Assembly: GCA_036826635.1 (NCBI GenBank) | Contig: DAISVY010000003.1 | Coordinates: forward strand, 220,120-284,119 | DNA from: DAISVY01 sp036826635 | GTDB lineage: Bacteria; Zixibacteria; MSB-5A5; GN15; FEB-12 | Length of the DNA: 64,000 nucleotides | Reading direction: 5' to 3' | Shown: piece by piece, positions 26,430 to 34,633 of the stretch | Position numbering within the stretch: position 1 is the stretch's first letter | Layout: the number at the start of each line of letters is the position of its first letter | Translations under genes and position numbers: made by a program | Notes under the pieces: model-generated | The model's database searches: none | Told to the model about the DNA's origin: nothing | The model's input: the letters and a program-made list of their open reading frames with translations, nothing else

Positions 26430-27775
26430 AAAATAACTATCCTACGCCTAAGGAAATCGTTGCGCATCTGGACCGACATATCGTGGGTCAGGCCGAGGCC
26501 AAGAAATCGGTGGCGATAGCTCTGCGTAACCGCTGGCGGCGTCAAAACGCGCCCGACGAACTCCGGTCCGAAATCATGCCCAATAACATTATAATGATCG
26601 GTCCTACGGGCGTGGGGAAAACCGAAATCGCCCGCCGTTTGGCCGATCTGGCGGGAGCGCCTTTCATCAAGGTTGAGGCTTCCAAGTTTACCGAGGTCGG
26701 TTATGTGGGACGCGATGTGGAGTCAATGATCCGCGATTTGGTCGATATCGCCGTCAATATGGTCAAGCAGGAGCAATCGGTGCAGCAAAAGGCCAAGGCC
26801 GCCGAGGCTACGGTTGAGCGGCTTCTGGACCTTCTGATCGGTCCCCCGGTGAGAAAACCCCACTCCGGGGTCGACGAGGAGCCGTCCGATGATACCGTCG
26901 CCCGTACGCGGGAGAAGTTTCGGCGGATGCTCGAGGACGGCAAGCTCGACGAGCGCGAGGTGGAACTGGACGCGCCGCAGAAGCAATTCCCGGTTGTGGA
27001 GATATTTTCACCGATGGGCATGGAAGAGCTGGGGGTCAATTTTCAGGAGGTTTTCTCCGGGTTGTTGCCCAAGAAGACCAAGCGCCGGAAAATGACCATT
27101 AAGGAAGCGCGTCAATTTATCCTGAGTGAAGAGGTGGCCCGGCTGGTCAATATGGATGACGTAATCACGGAAGCTCTGGAAAGAGTGCAGGAATCGGGGA
27201 TCGTGTTCATAGATGAGATCGACAAGATCGCCGGAGGCGATGCCAAAACCGGCCCGGACGTCTCGCGCGAAGGGGTGCAGCGCGATATCCTGCCGATAGT
27301 GGAGGGGTCGGCCGTGATGACGAAGTACGGTATGGTTCACTCCGACCACATTCTGTTCATTGCCGCCGGGGCTTTTCACGGCACCAATCCATCCGATCTT
27401 ATTCCTGAGCTTCAGGGACGTTTTCCCATTAGGGTCGAGCTTGATTCTCTCGAGGCCGCCGATTTCGAGCGTATTCTCACCGAGCCGCGGGCGGCTTTAG
27501 TCAAGCAGTATCAGGCCCTGCTGGCCGCCGAAGGTATAACGCTGGAATTTACCGAAGACGCGATCGCGAGAATCGCGCAGATCGCCGAAGATGTCAACAG
27601 TCGGTCCGAGAACATCGGGGCCCGGCGGTTGCATACCGTTATGACCACTCTGCTGGAAGACACGCTGTACGACCCGCCCGAAAAGAAACGTAAAATCACT
27701 ATCGGTGCCCGCGCCGTAGATAAAAAACTCTCCCGGATTATCGAAGACGAGGACCTCAGCAGGTATATTCTGTAA
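26426..27775 (+). CDS. hslU: HslU ATPase subunit of the HslUV protease
   Basis: 449 residues. AAA+ unfoldase that feeds HslV. N-terminal PTPKEIVAHLDRHIVGQ, Walker A GPTGVGKTE, pore motif KFTEVGYVGRDVES, Walker B GIVFIDEIDKIA, sensor region ELQGRFPIRVEL, and the C-terminal IEDEDLSRYIL tail that docks into HslV. An I-domain insertion is present (about 110-235). The start is fixed by ATGA overlap with hslV at 26426. No terminator is evident before the convergent LiaF-like gene. Confidence 0.97.
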   Translation: MKNNYPTPKEIVAHLDRHIVGQAEAKKSVAIALRNRWRRQNAPDELRSEIMPNNIIMIGPTGVGKTEIARRLADLAGAPFIKVEASKFTEVGYVGRDVESMIRDLVDIAVNMVKQEQSVQQKAKAAEATVERLLDLLIGPPVRKPHSGVDEEPSDDTVARTREKFRRMLEDGKLDEREVELDAPQKQFPVVEIFSPMGMEELGVNFQEVFSGLLPKKTKRRKMTIKEARQFILSEEVARLVNMDDVITEALERVQESGIVFIDEIDKIAGGDAKTGPDVSREGVQRDILPIVEGSAVMTKYGMVHSDHILFIAAGAFHGTNPSDLIPELQGRFPIRVELDSLEAADFERILTEPRAALVKQYQALLAAEGITLEFTEDAIARIAQIAEDVNSRSENIGARRLHTVMTTLLEDTLYDPPEKKRKITIGARAVDKKLSRIIEDEDLSRYIL

Positions 27776-27817
27776 AAAGGGGTCGGTGGGAGTCCGTCTT
27801 ATCCGGCGGCGTTACGA

Positions 27818-28519
27818 TTAGACAACATAGATTCTGATGTCGCCAATGAAATAATTGATGGCGATATACAGCCTGTCCCGGTCGTTGCTGTAGTTGGCCG
27901 TTTGGGCTTCCAGATTATTGCCGAAACCGGATGTCTGTCGTCCGAAAAGCTCAATGTCACCGATGAAATTCGAGCATTGGGCGTAAACCGGCATGTCGTG
28001 AGGGACGAGGATTCTGACGTCGCCGACGAACCCGGAGATGACCATGCGATTGAGACCGTGCGCGAGTCGTCCTCCGTGCAGTTTTATCTCCACATCACCC
28101 AGGAATATGGAAACCTCGACATTTTGCAAATTAACATTATTGCAGTCGATGAACATGTCACCGAAGAATCTTTCGTATTTCACTTTACCCGAAGGACCGG
28201 TCCCCGGCATTTGAGACACTCGGCTGCTCTGGGGCGAGGGCTCGCCGGTGGTGTTGTCCCGGGCTTCGTCGCTCGGCTGTGCTGTCGATGCCGTTGCCGA
28301 AGGTGAGGGAGAAGCGTGGTAAGTGTGGTCGAACGGGGACGCATATGGGGAACGGTGGCGACGAGCTATCATCCACAGGCCGATAAGGATAAGCCCAAGC
28401 GGAAAAGCCAGAGTGATAAAATCCCCGAAGTTGAAGAACAGGATATTGAGACCTTTCAGGGTAAAAAGCACCCCAATCAGAATAAGAGCCAAGGCCAATA
28501 AAACCGTTCTATTTCTCAT
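27818..28519 (-). CDS. LiaF-like membrane protein (LiaI/LiaF TM plus C-terminal beta domain)
   Basis: 233 residues. Two N-terminal TM helices (LLALALILIGVLFTLKG and ITLAFPLGLILIGLWMI) are followed by a Ser/Thr/Pro linker (about 57-100). The C-terminal repetitive beta domain contains repeated FxGDVxI/FIGDI motifs (IFLGDVEIKL, GFVGDVRILVP, NFIGDIELFG, YFIGDIRIYVV), typical of the cell-wall-active-antibiotic-response (LiaF C-terminal) family. In Firmicutes LiaF restrains an envelope-stress kinase; no LiaR/S-type pair is adjacent here. A candidate promoter with a perfect 17-bp palindrome lies upstream. Confidence 0.75.
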   Translation of the reverse strand: MRNRTVLLALALILIGVLFTLKGLNILFFNFGDFITLAFPLGLILIGLWMIARRHRSPYASPFDHTYHASPSPSATASTAQPSDEARDNTTGEPSPQSSRVSQMPGTGPSGKVKYERFFGDMFIDCNNVNLQNVEVSIFLGDVEIKLHGGRLAHGLNRMVISGFVGDVRILVPHDMPVYAQCSNFIGDIELFGRQTSGFGNNLEAQTANYSNDRDRLYIAINYFIGDIRIYVV

Positions 28520-28550
28520 CGTTTGCGCTGTCTGTCAGGTTCGCTTTCAC

Positions 28551-28585
28551 TACTTCATTATGAAGTACGTAATATTGTCAGGCAA
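28551..28585 (-). promoter_or_regulatory. Candidate promoter and palindromic operator of the LiaF-like gene
   Basis: Reading the minus strand: TTGCCT (28585-28580), a 17-base spacer, then CATAAT (28562-28557). The -10 lies inside the perfect inverted repeat TACTTCA-TTA-TGAAGTA (28551-28567). A regulator bound there would occlude RNA polymerase. No strong ribosome site follows; the ATG is about 31 bases past the predicted start. Confidence 0.45.
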
Positions 28586-28710
28586 GTTACAAGATGCAAG
28601 GGTTTTGCCTCAGGCGGGTTTGTTCCGAGATGCTTGACTTGGTTGTCCTTACGGATTTAATTCCACGGAAAAAACGGAAACGTAATCATACTTAATCTAC
28701 AGGAGGCAGC

Positions 28711-29613
28711 ATGGCCCGTTCGTTTTGTCAGATAACCGATTTCAGCGCCGAAGAAGTCGGTCAGGTTTTCGATCTCTGTCGTCAGATGAAGAGCAAAGAG
28801 AGCGCGCCCAAGCCGCTGGCGGGCAAATCGGTTGCCTGTATATTTACCAAGGCTTCCCTGCGTACCAGGGTATCGTTTGAGGTCGGTATCAGCGAATTGG
28901 GCGGCAACGCCTTGTACATAACCGACAATGAAATCAAACTGGGGCAGCGTGAATCGGTGGCCGATGCCGCCCGGGTTCTGTCGCGTTTTGTCGGTCTGAT
29001 AATGATTCGCACTTTTGCCCACTCCGATGTCGAAGAACTCGCCAAATACGCCTCGGTGCCTGTCGTTAACGGTCTGACCGACCTGGTTCATCCCTGTCAG
29101 ATTCTTGGGGATTATTATACGGTTACCGAGCACCTGGGGCCGAAAGACCGCTACCGTATTGCCTTTTTGGGCGATGGCAACAATATCGCCAACAGTTGGC
29201 TGAATCTGGCCTCGTTGCTTCCCATCGATCTGCGGATCGGCACTTCCAAGGATACGCCGCCGGATGCCGGGATTTTGGAGAAGGCCAAATCTAATCCCAG
29301 AAGTACAGTTCTCCTCACTGACGACCCTAAAGAAGCGGTTAGTGATGCCGATGTAGTCTATACAGATGTCTGGGCCTCTATGGGTCAGAAACATCTGGCT
29401 GAGGAAAAGGAAAGCAAACTAAGGAGATTTCAAGTAAATAGCGAACTGCTGGCAGGGGCCAATCCGCAGGCGATAGTGTTGCACTGTTTACCCGCAGAAC
29501 GTGGTCGGGAAATCACCGACGAGGTGATGGACGGTCCGCAATCGGTGGTCTTTGACGAAGCGGAAAACAGGCTGCACATCCAGAAAGCGATAATGGCTTT
29601 TCTGCTCAAGTAA
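28711..29613 (+). CDS. argF: Ornithine carbamoyltransferase
   Basis: 300 residues. Makes citrulline from ornithine and carbamoyl phosphate in arginine synthesis. The carbamoyl phosphate site SLRTRVSFE (a known variant of STRTR), HPCQ and HCLPAERGREIT are all intact. AGGAGG precedes ATG 28711. No other arg genes lie in the window. The stretch 29283-29445 uses codons unlike the rest of the gene (several AGA, ACA, CTA, GTA, CAA), a possible recombination patch. Confidence 0.94.
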   Translation: MARSFCQITDFSAEEVGQVFDLCRQMKSKESAPKPLAGKSVACIFTKASLRTRVSFEVGISELGGNALYITDNEIKLGQRESVADAARVLSRFVGLIMIRTFAHSDVEELAKYASVPVVNGLTDLVHPCQILGDYYTVTEHLGPKDRYRIAFLGDGNNIANSWLNLASLLPIDLRIGTSKDTPPDAGILEKAKSNPRSTVLLTDDPKEAVSDADVVYTDVWASMGQKHLAEEKESKLRRFQVNSELLAGANPQAIVLHCLPAERGREITDEVMDGPQSVVFDEAENRLHIQKAIMAFLLK

Positions 29614-29671
29614 CCTGGGCCTGGCGATTGATCCACCAGCGGGAGCTAGAGCAAACGAAAGGAGTCGCAGA

Positions 29672-30499
29672 ATGCGTTTCCGCAATTCTCTTTTTCTGGT
29701 GGGTATAATTGCCCTGTGTACCGTCGGGCTGGTGCTGTTTGGGTGCTCCGACGACGACAATCCACCGACTATCAACAATAACAATGTTGTTGATTACGTG
29801 CTTGAAGCAGTCACGGCCCAGGTGAATGAACACCTCGATACCACTGTCGCCCGGTTCGACGCGGGCATCAGTGTTGCCGGGGTCACTTCCACTGACATTA
29901 TCGATGACAGACTGCTGGGTCCATTGATTCCGGATTCATCGGTTGAAGTCGACAACTGGTTCGTCTGGTTCGCCAGCGATCTGGAGGCCGGGGTCGGTAT
30001 TGCCATTATCGATTCGCTCCAGTATCTGTATCGCGGTGTGGCTCAGGCGGATGCGGTCGGGGCCGACGAGCTGACGTTTACTCACTATTACACCTGTACT
30101 CATGGTGACACGACCGTCAGCTATGCCAATACGAGCCTTCAGTCTGACCTTGACCTGACGAATATCGATAACGTTGCGGCTACCATTAATGGTAATGTCA
30201 ATACGGATATTCACTCGAAGCTGGTCACCACGGACTCAACCGTCTGGGAAGACTGGACTATCGAGGCCGCCGTTAGTGAGGTCACGGTTCAGAAGAAAAT
30301 CACCGGCTGGGATACCGGCTGTCCGGCTACCGGTACGGTTCAGGTGAATGTTACTTATACGCGTCAGAATGGCACCGCCAACCCGTCCTCCACGGAATGG
30401 GTCTTTACGGCGACCTTCGACGATGGCGTAGCCTCGGTTGACGTCACGAATACGGATGATCTGAGCACTTCCTACGAAGAGCAAGTCTGTAATCCGTAA
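29672..30499 (+). CDS. Hypothetical secreted lipoprotein
   Basis: 275 residues. Signal peptide II with lipobox LVLFGC, so the mature N-terminal Cys would be lipidated. An Asp/Asn-rich spacer (SDDDNPPTINNNN) follows. The rest is predicted beta-rich with many Thr, Asp and Val residues and no motif I recognise. AAAGGAG precedes the ATG. A strong terminator closes the gene. It could be co-transcribed with argF (58-base gap). Confidence 0.7.
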   Translation: MRFRNSLFLVGIIALCTVGLVLFGCSDDDNPPTINNNNVVDYVLEAVTAQVNEHLDTTVARFDAGISVAGVTSTDIIDDRLLGPLIPDSSVEVDNWFVWFASDLEAGVGIAIIDSLQYLYRGVAQADAVGADELTFTHYYTCTHGDTTVSYANTSLQSDLDLTNIDNVAATINGNVNTDIHSKLVTTDSTVWEDWTIEAAVSEVTVQKKITGWDTGCPATGTVQVNVTYTRQNGTANPSSTEWVFTATFDDGVASVDVTNTDDLSTSYEEQVCNP

Positions 30500-30531
30500 G
30501 GTCGGAATCATTTACCTGTCGAAGACCACCG

Positions 30532-30560
30532 GGCCCGTCGTTATGGCGGGCCTTTTTTTT
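30532..30560 (+). terminator. Rho-independent terminator after the lipoprotein gene
   Basis: Stem GGCCCG (30532-30537) with CGGGCC (30547-30552), a 9-base loop, then eight T (30553-30560). Confidence 0.85.
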
Positions 30561-30566
30561 GGTCCG

Positions 30567-30595
30567 TTGACATCTTATCCGCAATTCCGTATTAA
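30567..30595 (+). promoter_or_regulatory. Leaderless-type promoter of the thioesterase gene
   Basis: Consensus TTGACA (30567-30572), a 17-base spacer, then TATTAA (30590-30595). The ATG at 30602 begins six bases after the -10, so the transcript should start at or beside the start codon. There is no Shine-Dalgarno. Confidence 0.6.
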
Positions 30596-30601
30596 GAGCA
30601 C

Positions 30602-31039
30602 ATGGAAGAAATAGTCAAGTATAGCCGCTGCTTTGTCTGTGGTGACTGCAATGAGCACGGCCTTCAGGCCAGGTTCTTTTTCGATGGCGAGAAGGCAGTT
30701 TCTGAAATCGTAGCCCGGGACACATTCGAAGGCTATCGGGGCATTTACCACGGCGGAGTCATCTCAGCCATGCTGGACGAGGTGATGATAAAAGCCATTC
30801 TGGCCAAGGGAATTTATGCCGTTACCGCTGAAATGACCGTTCGTTTCCATCGCCCCGTTCCGACCGGTAAGCATCTGCGTTTCGTCGGCCGCCAGACTGC
30901 CGCCAGGGGGCGTATTTATCTGACGGAAGGAGAAGCAACAGGACCCGAGGGAGAAGTCTACGCCACGGCCAAAGGCAAGTATATCGAGGCTCGTCCGGAA
31001 TTGAAAGCCAAGCTGAAGGAATCGGTGGAACAGGCATAG
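30602..31039 (+). CDS. Hotdog-fold thioesterase, PaaI type
   Basis: 145 residues. The hotdog signature is IYHGGVISAMLDEVMIKA (His-Gly-Gly turn followed by the Asp/Glu on the central helix), with VRFHRPVPTG in the following strand, as in PaaI and DUF4442 acyl-CoA thioesterases. The N-terminus carries a CFVCG..N..G motif seen in a subgroup of these proteins. It probably hydrolyses an acyl-CoA; the substrate is unknown. It is transcribed on its own from a leaderless-type promoter. Confidence 0.8.
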   Translation: MEEIVKYSRCFVCGDCNEHGLQARFFFDGEKAVSEIVARDTFEGYRGIYHGGVISAMLDEVMIKAILAKGIYAVTAEMTVRFHRPVPTGKHLRFVGRQTAARGRIYLTEGEATGPEGEVYATAKGKYIEARPELKAKLKESVEQA

Positions 31040-31179
31040 GTCCTTCGCTTTCAACTATCCTGAAAAAGAGCACCATCGCAGCTTTTTTCGACAGGGCTGA
31101 CCCCTTCCGTAATCTATTGCTACAAAGCCGCTTAGCGTGACAATTCCGGCGCGGCATCGGACTTGCTCGCTTTACGGCT

Positions 31180-31689
31180 ATGGAAAAGGTTACCAAACAC
31201 CTTGATTGCCACATCGGGTCGCTCGTTCAACCTCATGAAGATCCCTATCTTGATTCTCACGGGTTCAGTCGGGGGATGATTCTGTTTGCCATCCCGTCGT
31301 ATGGTATCCTTTTCAAATGCCGGGCCGAGGGAGAGGCGATAGATCTGGAGTTCGGGGCCTTTTTTGCGGTTCTTCAGTTCATCCGGGATTCTCTGGCCGA
31401 GCAGAAGATAAGGCAAGTGAGAATCAGTTCTTCCAATCCTCAGTTTATTTTCAGTATAATCAACAGGACGGCTTCGGTTGCGACAAATCCTCAGCGACAG
31501 AAGATACTGGCCGAGTATATGACTTTTTTTGAAGTAGCCCTGGCTTACGTTCCGGTGATGAAGAACAAGACCATGATTCCGCCCAATGAATATCCCAGCA
31601 TGCCGCAGGGCCAAACGGCGCCCCTTTCAACTTCCCCGGCTGACTCCAAAGCTCAGTTTAAGCCCATTCAAAAAGGTATTTTCCTCTGA
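31180..31689 (+). CDS. Hypothetical protein, possibly a degenerate RNase H-like fold
   Basis: 169 residues, no signal or TM. The central part has the strand-helix-strand order of an RNase HI-like domain: GILFKC, then the helix LEFGAFFAVLQFIRDSL, then QVRISSSNPQFIFSIIN. However, the catalytic Asp positions are Ser or absent and only the helix Glu remains. The C-terminal 30 residues are Pro/Ser/Gln-rich and probably unstructured. I do not recognise the family. No good ribosome site precedes ATG 31180; the 140 bases upstream show nothing clear. Confidence 0.5.
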   Translation: MEKVTKHLDCHIGSLVQPHEDPYLDSHGFSRGMILFAIPSYGILFKCRAEGEAIDLEFGAFFAVLQFIRDSLAEQKIRQVRISSSNPQFIFSIINRTASVATNPQRQKILAEYMTFFEVALAYVPVMKNKTMIPPNEYPSMPQGQTAPLSTSPADSKAQFKPIQKGIFL

Positions 31690-31842
31690 ACATTTGAATC
31701 CTGAGGCGGTCGGCTTGCGGTGGCGGACGATCCCTCGCAGCCATGCCTTGCACTTTCGGATAACCGAGGTGTTGAACATATCGACGTCTCCTTCGTTATT
31801 TGAAGTAGGGAACACTCGGTTATTTGTCTGAAAGAGGGAAGG

Positions 31843-34590
31843 ATGTTACGAACAGTGCGAGGTCTGTTGTGGGGGTGTGCTCTGTGCCTGACGTTTGCCG
31901 GGGCCGGGGCCGACGATATAGGGTGGATCGAGATCGACAATCAGTCTCAGGCTGAGACAGCCGAGAGCATATGCGATCATGCCTATGGCCGAATCGACAA
32001 CCGATTTCTCGTGTCGGTAAGCCCGGCTGAGCGCGGAGCGCTGGCGGCAAAAGGCCTTGCCCCGGAAATCATTCTTGCCGACACCGACCCCGAACGGCTG
32101 TATTTCGTTATGCGCCCGCCGCATCCCGGACCGGCAGACCTGGTGGACTTGGAACAACTGGGGCTGGTGGTTCGATTGGACGCGGGTTTGCGATTAGTTT
32201 CGCTCAGTCAGACCGGGGCGAGGCTATTAGCCGACCGAAGCGGATTGAAAGTCGTGCCGCTGGCCGAAAGGACAATTCGTTTTCGTTACGTTGCACCTTC
32301 GGTCGGTGCGCCGGTGCCTGCCGCTTACCCCGCGGATACGCTGGCCGGTTTGGTCAGTCAGGATTCGATCTACGCTTTTAACAAGCGCCTTGAGGATTTC
32401 TATACCCGTTATATCTGGACTGATTCCATCGACCGGGCTCGGGACTGGCTGGTGCAGAAATTCACCGATTGGGGATATACCGACCTGACTACCCCCGCTT
32501 TCGAGTGGGATGGCGGGACTCATTATAATATAAAGGTGGTCAAGCCGGGTCTCAGTGAACCGGATAAGATAGTCGTAATAGGGGCCCATTATGATGCTAT
32601 TACTCTGGTTGATCCCGGACCGATGGTCTACGCTCCCGGCTCCGACGACAACGGTTCCGGCACGGCTCTGGTTATGGAGGTGGCACGGGTACTGGCCGAT
32701 GTGCCGTTGAGGAAGACCGTGGTGTTTATTCCTTTCTCGGCCGAGGAAGTCGGTCTGGTCGGTTCGGAAGCGGCGGCTGAGGCTTTTGCCGCCGAGGAGG
32801 CCGCGCTGGAGGTGATGTTCAACTACGATATGGTGGGATATACCGAAGACGACTACTGGAATTTCAATATCAGTGGTGGAAGCAACCTGGCATATCGCGA
32901 TTTAATGTCGACAACCGCCGAACGGGTGAGTGATATCATTCCGGTTATTGCCAGCATGGGGGCCAGTTCCGATCATTACTCGTTTTACCGTCACGGTTTT
33001 AACGTTGTCAACAACATTGAAGGTGATTTCAACGACGACGGTTGGCATACCAACCTGGACCTGACCAGCCGTATGGATTTCCCGTACATGGCGGAGGTTG
33101 TCAAGGCCGCCCTGGTGTCGTTGGCCGTGACCGCCGAAACGGCCTATCCGGTGACGGTCGAGAATATAGTCGATGTGGGCGATGGTCAGTCGCTGGAAAT
33201 ACACTGGAGTGACCGCAGCGACGATTGTGTCTACCATTTGTACTGGGGTGTTTCACCGGGTGGGTACGACGACTCTGCGATGGTCCCGGCCGGGGATTCC
33301 GACTGGGTTGTCGAAGGTTTGTCCGAGGGGGTGCCTTATTATTTTCTCGCGATAGGTGAGACGCCCGATGGTTACCGTGCTCTGACCGGGGTAGAAGGCA
33401 GCGAGACGCCGCAACTCGTGCCCAGAGCACCCCGGAACGTTGTCGGTCAGAGCGGGCAGACGACGCTTTCGCTTTGCTGGTCGCCGTCTACCGAGGCGGA
33501 CTTCTCACACTTCAATCTTTATCGCCGAATCGGTTCGCTGGACGGTTTTGGGCTTTACCAAACCGGAATAACCGACACGGCTTTTGTCGATCTCGGTGTT
33601 ACCGCTCATGTCGGTTACACTTATCGTTTAACGGCGGTTGATGCCGATGGTTATGAGTCGGCTCCGTCCGATGAAGTGAGTCTTTTCCCCGTGAGTTTTG
33701 ACGGTGGAATCGTGGTTGTCGACGAGTTCACCACCGAGGTAAGCTCACTGCCGGATCAACAGGCGCAGGAGGGGTATCTTGATACCATTTTTGCGGAGAC
33801 AGGCTATGCTCTCGTGATTGCTGATAAACCGACTTCGCTGGTGACAGACGGGCAGGTGGGTCAGTACTCCTCGATTTTCTGGATTGATGATGACAACGCC
33901 ACGAAAACTATCGGCAATAATGAAGAGTTGCTCCGGTGGTATCTGAGTTTCAATACCAACATGCTGGTGGCGGGATTCAGAACCGTACAAAACTGGAGCA
34001 GCCGGCCGATATCGACGGATCATATGCTTTTCGAGGAATTTCAGGTAAGCGATTACGCTATCTGGAGCACTCCGGATTTTCAGGGGGCGTTCGGTCAGGA
34101 CGGCTGGCCCTCGATTCAGATCGATCCTTCACGCGGCCGGGCGGCTTTCAACGATATCGCCCGTCTTACCCCGCGACCGGAAGCGACGGTTATCTATACC
34201 TACGATTCAAAATACGACGATCCGAATACCGAAGGTGACCCCTGCGGGCTGGCTTACGACGGTCCCGGGGGCAAACGGGTAATTCTGGGTTTCCCGATCT
34301 ACTATCTGAGTCCCGCTTCGGCCACGGCACTGGTGGCTAAGGTTGCCGAATTCTTCGGTGGCGGGTCCCAGGTGTTTACCCACGGTGATCTGGACCGGTC
34401 CGGGACGGTGGACATTTCCGACCTTATGCTTCTGGTCGAATATCTGTTCATTACGCTGGAACCGCCGACTTATCCTGAGCAGGCGGATATTGACGGTTAT
34501 CCGGGCATTGATACGGGTGACCTTGTTTACTTTATTGAATATCTGTTCAGGAGCGGTCCGGCGCCGTCGCCGCCTCCCTCGGTGGAATAA
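31843..34590 (+). CDS. Secreted M28-family metallopeptidase with FN3-like and dockerin-like domains
   Basis: 915 residues with a signal peptide (MLRTVRGLLWGCALCLTFAGAGA). After a pro-region (about 25-165) comes an M28 aminopeptidase domain (about 170-430). All five zinc ligands are in place: GAHYDA, GSDDNGSG, SAEEVGLVGSE, NYDMVG and WHTNLD. Two fibronectin type III-like domains (about 435-520 and 525-610) follow, then a beta-rich region. The last 70 residues form a dockerin-like double repeat with calcium-loop pattern HGDLDRSGTVDISDL and ADIDGYPGIDTGDL. It probably degrades extracellular peptides for nutrition. Ribosome site GAGGGAAGG. Confidence 0.88.
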   Translation: MLRTVRGLLWGCALCLTFAGAGADDIGWIEIDNQSQAETAESICDHAYGRIDNRFLVSVSPAERGALAAKGLAPEIILADTDPERLYFVMRPPHPGPADLVDLEQLGLVVRLDAGLRLVSLSQTGARLLADRSGLKVVPLAERTIRFRYVAPSVGAPVPAAYPADTLAGLVSQDSIYAFNKRLEDFYTRYIWTDSIDRARDWLVQKFTDWGYTDLTTPAFEWDGGTHYNIKVVKPGLSEPDKIVVIGAHYDAITLVDPGPMVYAPGSDDNGSGTALVMEVARVLADVPLRKTVVFIPFSAEEVGLVGSEAAAEAFAAEEAALEVMFNYDMVGYTEDDYWNFNISGGSNLAYRDLMSTTAERVSDIIPVIASMGASSDHYSFYRHGFNVVNNIEGDFNDDGWHTNLDLTSRMDFPYMAEVVKAALVSLAVTAETAYPVTVENIVDVGDGQSLEIHWSDRSDDCVYHLYWGVSPGGYDDSAMVPAGDSDWVVEGLSEGVPYYFLAIGETPDGYRALTGVEGSETPQLVPRAPRNVVGQSGQTTLSLCWSPSTEADFSHFNLYRRIGSLDGFGLYQTGITDTAFVDLGVTAHVGYTYRLTAVDADGYESAPSDEVSLFPVSFDGGIVVVDEFTTEVSSLPDQQAQEGYLDTIFAETGYALVIADKPTSLVTDGQVGQYSSIFWIDDDNATKTIGNNEELLRWYLSFNTNMLVAGFRTVQNWSSRPISTDHMLFEEFQVSDYAIWSTPDFQGAFGQDGWPSIQIDPSRGRAAFNDIARLTPRPEATVIYTYDSKYDDPNTEGDPCGLAYDGPGGKRVILGFPIYYLSPASATALVAKVAEFFGGGSQVFTHGDLDRSGTVDISDLMLLVEYLFITLEPPTYPEQADIDGYPGIDTGDLVYFIEYLFRSGPAPSPPPSVE

Positions 34591-34633
34591 GCCGGAAAAG
34601 GCACCGCCGCAGGTATCTTCGCTTGCATAATAT

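Noticed and set aside
28634..28662. TTGACT-17-TTAATT upstream of argF as its promoter
   Set aside because: The -10 matches only three of six positions; not firm enough to list as a feature.
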